A stretch of DNA of 64,000 bases from Poecilobothrus nobilitatus (Eukaryota; Arthropoda; Insecta; Diptera; Dolichopodidae), in the NCBI GenBank assembly GCA_947095535.1, contig OX352774.1, positions 77,190,416-77,254,415 of the forward strand, read 5' to 3'. Both the position numbers and the translations under genes were made by a program. Shown here in pieces: positions 61,540-64,000 of this stretch. Below the pieces are notes generated by a model that ran no database searches, was not told the DNA's origin, and was given only the letters and a program-made list of their open reading frames with translations. Each line of letters begins with the position of its first letter. Within the stretch, counting starts at the first letter, position 1.

Positions 61540-62459
61540 TAAGAAAATGCTCTCAAACTGTGTATATGATGATTTATAATTGAGAAAGGTGCCTTTTTTG
61601 GAGTATTATTCTGACGCCTGGATCGATCGCTCTCTCGCTACACCCATATAAATCCAGATCTGCTCGATAACATGAGGTATTTTACAAGATTAATAGAAAT
61701 ATTTTTTATTCTTAAGTTTTATACTAATTATAAATAAATAGGAAAGAAAAGATATTTCATACTAAATCAATTTTATTATCTTCACACGGATATTATGTTT
61801 ATGGAATATAGTTACTATAGCTTAGATAGAATAAGCAATAAAATCAATATTACTCTAATTGCTTTTAAAAAAATTCACTCAACATGCTGTTTAAAAAAAA
61901 TTACACGAGAAAATCCAAAATTATAAACTTAGCTACATAATTAATTATTTTATTCTACTATAGTAATAAATTCTAACAAATTTATACATCCGTCAAATTT
62001 ACTTTAATTTTTTTTTAAAATAATTTTGTTTATCTTTTGCCTATTTATTTTTTAAATAAAGATAATTATTTTGTTTTATTTTATAGAATTAAGATAATTA
62101 TCTTTTATTTTCTTATATTAATAATTTATTAGCCAATAATTAATCAAACTAATTAATTGTCACTCTATTCGGATAAAAATGAACATACCCCTGTATTGTA
62201 AGTATGGTATTTGAAAAATTACCAAAAAAAAGGAACTGAACGTGGCTATTATTTATGTACAAGTATATACAAAAATAGATTTGTTATCGATTAATTCATT
62301 ATTAAAATTAGTAAACATTTTACTTTAATTTATTTTTGAAGCGTAAATTAATTGTTTTTTGGAAAGGAAGAACAGGTATGGAATAAAAAAAGGGAGTGGT
62401 TTTAAATTGCAAAAATTTCTATATACTCAAATACGGTTCGCTGATACTGATATGCTCTT
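61537..62459. other. A/T-rich intergenic stretch, no gene seen
   Basis: A short GC-richer patch at 61600-61665 (CTGACGCCTGGATCGATCGC..) has no readable frame. No exon or RNA gene is recognised. Confidence 0.5.
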
Positions 62460-62494
62460 AAACCTTAAATTAAATACAGGGTTACCTAAGCAAT

Positions 62495-62870
62495 CTTGTT
62501 CCTTTTAATTTTGCCATTTAAATGATAGTTGTTTTTTTTTAATTTTGTTTTTCTAAATCTTGTTTATTTTGTTTTTTTTTAAATCTTACTTTGTGGCGCC
62601 TTAAATAAATGAAATAAAATAAAAAAACAAGATTTTTAAAATTCAATATTTATTAAAATTTTTTTTATCTTAAATATTACCGTCTATAAAATAATTGATT
62701 TGAAATAATTTTGCAGCTCCTAAAAAACGTGCTGCTATTATAGGATCTGATCTATAAAAATAACAAGATTTAGCAAAATTTTTAGGAGGAGCATGATTGA
62801 AAAAAAAACCAATATTTAAACAAAATAAGATTATAAAGAACAAGATTTCAAAAAAAAACAATAAGATATC
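62495..62870 (+). mobile_element. Short MULE-related element (non-autonomous copy)
   Basis: The left end carries AAATCTTG / AAATCTTA motifs after T runs. GTGGCGCCTTAAATAAATGA followed by AATAAAATAAA corresponds to the GGGCGTCCAAATAAATTAAA hairpin loop of the 9.4-kb element. The right part (TTGAAATAATTTTGCAGCTC .. GATCTGATCTATAAAAATAA, then CAAGATTTAGCAAAATTTTT and AAAGAACAAGATTTC) aligns with 10225-10384. The transposase core is missing. A frame AAPKKRAAIIGSDL ending at TAA near 62757 may be a remnant transposase C-terminus; this is inference. The 80-codon minus frame at 62670-62912 overlaps the repeat ends and is unlikely to be a gene. Confidence 0.7.
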
Positions 62871-63840
62871 GTGACGGCACTTTTTAACGTTGTATGTTGT
62901 ATCTAGAACCAACGCTTAGTTACGTTCTCTTAACGCAGTCTCCAAAAAATTACTACAATGAAATCGTAGTTTGTAAAATGTACCTACTTAAATACTTACT
63001 TACATAACAAAAATGGCTTCTTCTTTATTTTGATACAATTCAATTATTTGACACTTTTCTTTGACATCAATGTGCAAAGAAAACGATAAAAGTTAAAAGT
63101 TGAACAACTTTTTTCATTACTATACGTCACGGCAGCGTTTATTGTGGACACTTTCATACAATTTAATTAATTGAAGTTTAACTCCACTTTGACACATCTA
63201 TCTATAGAGTGTAAAGAGAGCGCATGTATTTTAGATGCAGTACAGTACTGTATAATCTGCAATATCTGATGCAGAAATATCTGAAATAATATATGATTTA
63301 ATCAGTGAATCAGACAAATCTTACAGTTTGGTTCTTTCAAAAATTCGAACTTGATTCGAAAATGCAATTTAAAAATATTTAAAAAATACTTGACTATATA
63401 TTAAAAACATTTTTTATAAATTATAATAAGTATTTTATGGATTATATAATTGAATTGTATTTTAAAAAAATATTTTTTGTTTTTTTTTTTATTTTACTTT
63501 TAAATTATTAATAAACAAAACAATTAAAAATTTATTTATAAAATTATCCAGAACTTTTTATTAACCACGTTATTTGAAGGTATTGAAAATTTTTGTATAG
63601 TAAATAAGTATTAATTAATTTGAAATTCAATAAATTGTACCAATAAATATTTATTAATTCGAAGAACTATTAAAATAATTTGCACACTTTTTGTTATATT
63701 TACAGATTTAAAAGGAAATGTATATTTTGTATGTAAAGTATATGTATCTTAAAAGTAAATGAATTAAATCAAATAATTTTTTGTTTTTTTTTTTTTATTA
63801 TAATGAAAAAAATATAAAATATGCAGTATATTTGGGAGTG
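62871..63840. other. A/T-rich stretch, no gene seen
   Basis: No exon is recognised. The segment 62880-63240 is less biased, but no frame, RNA gene or repeat could be assigned. Confidence 0.45.
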
Positions 63841-63844
63841 TCTC

Positions 63845-63930
63845 GAAATTACAAAATCTCTTAAGTTATAAAATCCCAAATTACATAATTTCAAATTTCA
63901 AAATCCCAAAATTACAAAATCTCAAAATTA
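63845..63930. repeat. Degenerate tandem repeat of AAAATC(C/T)CAAAATTAC
   Basis: About five units of 15-18 bp with the pattern AAATTACAAAATC(C/T)C, decaying at the edges. Confidence 0.75.
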
Positions 63931-64000
63931 GATATTTTCAATGTAAAAGTTTATATTAATAAATTAGCAACCCCAACCAGCTCTTAATTGACCAATTTCA

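Noticed and set aside
62670..62912. 80-codon minus-strand frame
   Set aside because: Lies across the repetitive end of the MULE-related element; the homologous part of the 9.4-kb copy is not open.

Overview
This window looks like nuclear DNA from an animal with an extremely A+T-rich genome, most probably an insect and perhaps a fly. The evidence is a spliced GAS41/YEATS4 gene and a spliced SLC25A35-type mitochondrial carrier gene with canonical GT..AG introns (three of them only 60-90 bp), heavy A/T bias at third codon positions, very abundant A/T homopolymers and CAA/TA microsatellites, jockey-like non-LTR reverse-transcriptase relics, a tRNA-derived SINE family, a Helitron terminus, a MULE relic, and a dispersed repeat carrying the CCGTCTGTCCGTCTGT-type block known from fly INE-1-like elements. 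The placement within insects is inference; no species is claimed.

Layout: positions 1 to about 45,100 hold no convincing protein-coding gene. They are A/T-rich intergenic (or very long intronic/UTR) DNA with transposon debris. This includes a tRNA-like SINE relic and its dispersed body (6.3-6.7 kb and 15.8 kb), the first tRNA-SINE copy (7.0 kb), a 1.07-kb MULE relic with a transposase fragment and foldback ends (9.3-10.4 kb), a short dispersed repeat (11.2-11.7 kb) and an INE-1-like repeat (20.0-20.7 kb). Further right are a 172-bp MITE (20.96-21.13 kb), a minus-strand SINE (27.1 kb), a hammerhead-ribozyme-like core (30.7 kb), a minus-strand reverse-transcriptase relic (33.4-33.8 kb), a cluster of palindromic GAAATAA..CCCC..TTATTTC units (41.0-41.9 kb, with an outlier at 38.0 kb), a GC-rich island (43.6 kb) and another SINE (43.75 kb).

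The gene-bearing part is 45.2-55.8 kb, with both genes on the + strand. YEATS4/GAS41 (45195-46101, four exons, 233 aa) encodes a nuclear acyl-lysine reader. After about 4.2 kb of spacer, which contains a 330-bp imperfect hairpin array, comes an SLC25A35-like inner-membrane carrier (50332-55846, four exons, 314 aa). Its 4.3-kb first intron is filled with an INE-1-like repeat and a same-strand non-LTR reverse-transcriptase fossil. The two genes are unrelated in function and share only orientation; each has its own AATAAA signal.

The right end (56-64 kb) is again gene-free. It carries a SINE with an 11-bp target-site duplication (57.15-57.37 kb), another INE-1-like copy, a 2.5-kb Helitron-like region with three 5'-type ends and one good 3' end (58.95-61.45 kb), a (TA)n tract, a short MULE-related element (62.5-62.9 kb) and a short tandem repeat at the edge. 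Nearly all short open frames elsewhere are low-complexity translations of A/T runs and were not annotated.
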